NCBI GenBank assembly: GCA_015486445.1
Contig: WFRT01000308.1
Coordinates: forward strand, 1-8,694
Reading direction: 5' to 3'
DNA length: 8,694 nucleotides
From: Pseudomonadota bacterium
Lineage (GTDB): Bacteria > Desulfobacterota > Anaeroferrophillalia > Anaeroferrophillales > Tharpellaceae
In this document: piece after piece, positions 6,059 to 8,694 of the stretch
Layout of the letters: each line of letters begins with the position of its first letter
Numbering within the stretch: position 1 is the first letter of the stretch
Notes under the pieces: model-generated
The model's database searches: none
What the model saw: only the letters and a program-made list of their open reading frames with translations
Told to the model about the DNA's origin: nothing
Made by a program: the position numbers and the translations under genes

Positions 6059-8467
6059 ATGCATCACCTACAGACCAGAAAGATTCTCGGCGCCCTCCTC
6101 CTGGCGGTTTTTCTTTTGGGCTTCCCCCTTCCCGGGGCCGCCGGGCCCCCGGAAATCAAGGAACCGATCGACAAACATCTGTTTTCAGGCAACAACATTG
6201 ATGAAATCAAGAAATACATCACTAAGCGTGGGCAGGAAATAGACAAGATCGTAAAGATCCTGAACGGGATGGCCCGGGAAGGCAGGAACTCCGACAAGAA
6301 GGAGAGGATCGCCAGCATCAAGGATATCTATCTCGGGCTCAAGCTGCAGTACAAGATTCTCCTCTCCGAACTCCAGCGCAGCGGGGCGGCACCCCCGGTA
6401 CGGCCCAAGGTTTCCGGCCCCCCTTACAAGGTTGCCGACTTCAGCCTGATCCTCGACTACCAGCGCCAGGTCACCAACCAGTTGATGGGAACCAACAAAC
6501 AGTACATTTTTATCAAGAACCGCCTGGAAACCTTGAAGAATACCGCAGTTTCCAGACTTTCGAGCTACTCCCAGCTGTTGCAGACCCACCCCGAAATGGA
6601 GGTCACCCTCTACGAAAGATACTGCAAGCTTTTGAACCTGCAGAATGAATACGCCATCTTAAGTTTACGCAAGCCCCGCCTGGAAAAGCTCACCGACGAA
6701 CTGGCAAACGATCAAAAATTTGCCGCCGAATGGGTCAGCGAGGCATTCTCCCGGCTCAAGATCACCCCGGAGGATATCAAGAAAGCCCAGGCCGAGATGA
6801 AGAAAGCCGGTGACGCATACAACGCCATCTCCCGGAAAAACAGTGCCATGTATCAGGATCTCAGCCGCCGGATCCTGGTTCACGAAGTCCACCTCAATCA
6901 ATTTGTCGCCAAAATCAACCAGGCCGGGGCGGAACACCAGCCTGTCGACCCTTTATGGTCAATCAACAAGGACCGCCTCGACCTGGCAATCAACACCCTC
7001 CAATCCCGGATTCAGAGGCTTCAGGAAGAAAAAACCAGCTCATGGTACAAGTCCCAGCGAGCTACATTCCGTTACCAGTGGTTGACCAGCTACAGCCGCA
7101 AGAGCAAGAAGAAACAGCTGGCCCAGTTTATCAAGTCATGGGACAGCGCCACCATCAAACTCAACAGCAAGATCGACGAACTTACCACCTCGATTACCAA
7201 CACCTCGCTGGCCCGCTCCGACCTTACCCACCGTCTGGTCAACATCCGCAGCCGCCTGAACAACAACAAGAACCCGAAAATAAGAAAAGCCCTCGGCCAG
7301 CTCGCCGCCCAGGCGGAGAAGGCCTTCACGGAACTGGATCAGCTCGCGGTCATGCTGACCGACGACCTTCACGAAATCCGCAACAACCTCAACGGAATAA
7401 GCCAGATCATCAACCTGACCAGGTACTCCATCAGCCCCAAGGCCCGGGTCCAGGTCTGGGGACAGGTACATTACAACGACCTCAAGGAGAAGGCCCTGGA
7501 CGTACTTTACTACCCGCTCTTTTCCCTGGGCGGTTCGACCATCAACCTCTACATTATCCTCAAGATCATCACCTTTTTTCTTCTCGGTCTGGCCACCCTG
7601 CGCTTCATTCGGCGCAAGATCGAGAACCTGCTCGCCAAGCGGGCAAAAATGTCTCCCGGAGCGATCAACTCGATCACCACCCTCGGCTACTACGCCAGCA
7701 TCCTGCTCTGCTCCGTGGTTATTCTCGAAGCCGCCGGGCTTGACCTGAGCCAGCTCGGCATTATCGTCGGCGCCCTCGGGGTCGGGATCGGGTTCGGCCT
7801 CCAGACCATTACCAACAACTTCATCAGCGGCATAATCCTGCTCACCGAGCAGAGCGTCAAGGTCGGCGACTACGTAACCCTGGAAGGAGGGATCATCGGC
7901 GAGGTCCGCAAGATGACCATCCGCTCGACCGTTATCCGGACCGCCGAAAGTGAAGACATCATCGTCCCCAACTCCGACCTGATCTCCAACCAGGTGCGGA
8001 CCTGGACCTACGGCGATGACTGGCGACGGCTCAACATCCCCTTCGGGGTCTCCTACGATGCCGACCCCGACGAGGTCGTCCGGCTGGCTGAAGAGGCGGC
8101 CCGGGAGGTTGTGATCACCCGGGAGGATTTCAAACACAAGATCGGCGTCTTTTTCGAAGGTTTCGGCGACAACAGCCTGGACTTTTCGCTTCGGGTCTGG
8201 TGCCGGATGATCAACCTGCAAGCTCCCGCGGGGCTGATGACCGACTACTATTTCGCCCTCTTCCGCAAACTCAAGCAGGCCGGCATCGAGATTCCCTTTC
8301 CTCAGCGCGACCTGCATCTGCAGTCGCTTTCGCCGGAGTTCAAGAAGGAACTGGCTGAACTGCTCTCCCGCAAACCGCGCCAGGGTCCGGATCGGCCGCC
8401 AGCTATCGATCCGGATGGCGAGGAGCCGCAGGCGCCCGGCGTTGCCGGCACCCGGCCGCCGGAGTAG
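6059..8467 (+). CDS. Large MscS-family mechanosensitive channel (MscK-like layout)
   Basis: This 802-residue inner-membrane channel of the MscS superfamily would open under membrane tension to release solutes in osmotic downshock. It has a signal peptide (residues 1-28, hydrophobic core LGALLLAVFLLGF, likely cleavage after PGAAG or nearby). A long charged helical region of about 30-480, probably coiled coil and periplasmic, follows. Membrane helices lie at about 495-516, 540-561 and 565-596. The last is the pore helix: GALGVGIGFGLQTITNNF, then SGIILL and VKVGDYV, the signature of MscK/YnaI-type channels. The beta domain (about 600-660) contains EDIIVPNSDLISNQV. The C-terminal domain ends with IEIPFPQRDLHL, and a proline-rich cytoplasmic tail covers about 756-802. 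It has far fewer helices than E. coli MscK. The start ATG 6059 has AGCAGG 8 nt upstream and gives a proper signal peptide; the ATG at 5951 is inside the promoter. It is a single gene, divergent from the exporter operon. Confidence 0.93.
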   Translation: MHHLQTRKILGALLLAVFLLGFPLPGAAGPPEIKEPIDKHLFSGNNIDEIKKYITKRGQEIDKIVKILNGMAREGRNSDKKERIASIKDIYLGLKLQYKILLSELQRSGAAPPVRPKVSGPPYKVADFSLILDYQRQVTNQLMGTNKQYIFIKNRLETLKNTAVSRLSSYSQLLQTHPEMEVTLYERYCKLLNLQNEYAILSLRKPRLEKLTDELANDQKFAAEWVSEAFSRLKITPEDIKKAQAEMKKAGDAYNAISRKNSAMYQDLSRRILVHEVHLNQFVAKINQAGAEHQPVDPLWSINKDRLDLAINTLQSRIQRLQEEKTSSWYKSQRATFRYQWLTSYSRKSKKKQLAQFIKSWDSATIKLNSKIDELTTSITNTSLARSDLTHRLVNIRSRLNNNKNPKIRKALGQLAAQAEKAFTELDQLAVMLTDDLHEIRNNLNGISQIINLTRYSISPKARVQVWGQVHYNDLKEKALDVLYYPLFSLGGSTINLYIILKIITFFLLGLATLRFIRRKIENLLAKRAKMSPGAINSITTLGYYASILLCSVVILEAAGLDLSQLGIIVGALGVGIGFGLQTITNNFISGIILLTEQSVKVGDYVTLEGGIIGEVRKMTIRSTVIRTAESEDIIVPNSDLISNQVRTWTYGDDWRRLNIPFGVSYDADPDEVVRLAEEAAREVVITREDFKHKIGVFFEGFGDNSLDFSLRVWCRMINLQAPAGLMTDYYFALFRKLKQAGIEIPFPQRDLHLQSLSPEFKKELAELLSRKPRQGPDRPPAIDPDGEEPQAPGVAGTRPPE

Positions 8468-8549
8468 GAGCGGCACGACAGCTCCCGCTTGCCGGCCAGG
8501 CTGACACCACGAAAAAACACTTTCTCGACCACCCCTTCCCCGGCCAGGG

Positions 8550-8587
8550 TTCGACAAATTTGTCGAATTCCGGCCGTACTTGTCGAA
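8550..8587. promoter_or_regulatory. Operator-like palindrome with an extra phased half-site
   Basis: TTCGACAAATTTGTCGAA (8550-8567) is a perfect 18-bp palindrome made of two TTGTCGAA half-sites in opposite orientation. A third exact TTGTCGAA lies at 8580-8587, precisely 20 bp (about two helical turns) after the right half. This suggests binding by a dimeric or higher-order regulator. It lies about 100-140 bp before the predicted start of the sigma-54 promoter at the window edge. I do not recognise the motif as that of a known regulator. Confidence 0.55.
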
Positions 8588-8588
8588 C

Positions 8589-8615
8589 AACACCCCGCCC
8601 CCGGTGTTTCCTTTT
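8589..8615 (+). terminator. Weak terminator-like hairpin after the MscS-family gene
   Basis: AACACC (8589-8594) pairs with GGTGTT (8603-8608) across an eight-base C-rich loop, followed by TCCTTTT. The 6-bp stem and interrupted T-run make it a weak intrinsic terminator candidate, about 120 nt after the stop codon. I see no better one in the region. Confidence 0.4.
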
Positions 8616-8662
8616 AAATAAAGTCCTGTCTGATTTCAAATAGTTACAAAACAAAACTACGC

Positions 8663-8678
8663 TGGCACGACTATCGCT
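8663..8678 (+). promoter_or_regulatory. Candidate sigma-54 (RpoN) promoter pointing out of the window
   Basis: TGGCACGACTATCGCT matches the -24/-12 consensus TGGCACG-N4-TTGCW at all but one position. The essential GG and GC are spaced by exactly 10 nt. Transcription would begin near 8690 towards a gene beyond the right edge. Such promoters need an enhancer-binding activator, normally bound 80-150 bp upstream, where the phased palindrome lies. Confidence 0.6.
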
Positions 8679-8694
8679 ATAGATTTCCCAGAAC

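Noticed and set aside
8467..8485. GGAGC/GCTCC inverted repeat right after the MscS stop codon
   Set aside because: Five-base stem with a nine-base loop and no T-run afterwards; not a believable terminator.
7136..8593. A 485-codon minus-strand open frame opposite the MscS-family gene
   Set aside because: It is antisense to the conserved MscS pore and C-terminal domains; its V/D/G-rich sequence has no recognisable family. Shadow frame.

Overview
The window reads as a chromosomal stretch of a high-GC Gram-negative bacterium. A member of the Desulfobacterota (the former Deltaproteobacteria) is my best guess. The grounds are CCGG-rich coding sequence, exported proteins with inner-membrane anchors or a Sec-type signal peptide, a GldA/GldF/GldG-type exporter followed by a DUF4340 gene, and a candidate sigma-54 promoter. 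The assignment is inference, because no rRNA or other marker gene is present. I see no insertion sequence, tRNA, CRISPR array or phage gene.

Left part, minus strand, read right to left from about 5.8 kb to the left edge. One probable operon encodes an ABC ATPase (GldA-like, 5694-4750), an ABC-2 permease (GldF-like, 4747-4043), a large membrane-anchored GldG-family auxiliary protein (3924-1693), a DUF4340 membrane-anchored periplasmic protein (1653-580) and the N-terminal part of a penicillin-binding-protein-like transpeptidase (480 to the edge). The first two genes are 2 nt apart. A GC-rich hairpin followed by ATTTT sits in the 118-nt gap before gldG and may lower read-through. A TTGACA-type promoter and a leader with a 7-bp-stem hairpin precede the ATPase. 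The first four genes form a recurring exporter set of unknown substrate outside gliding Bacteroidetes. The adjacent transpeptidase gene suggests, but does not prove, a role at the cell envelope.

Middle, 5695-6058. This is a divergent intergenic region with one candidate promoter for each direction and some short inverted repeats.

Right part, plus strand, 6059-8467. A single gene encodes a large MscS-family mechanosensitive channel. It has a signal peptide, a long helical periplasmic domain, three core membrane helices, the MscS beta and C-terminal domains, and a proline-rich tail.

Right edge, 8468-8694. This non-coding stretch holds a perfect 18-bp palindrome plus a third half-site 20 bp further on, a weak terminator-like hairpin, and a good -24/-12 (sigma-54) promoter match pointing out of the window. 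Together they look like the control region of an unseen RpoN-dependent gene to the right.

The long antisense reading frames over gldG and the MscS gene are codon-bias shadows and were not annotated.
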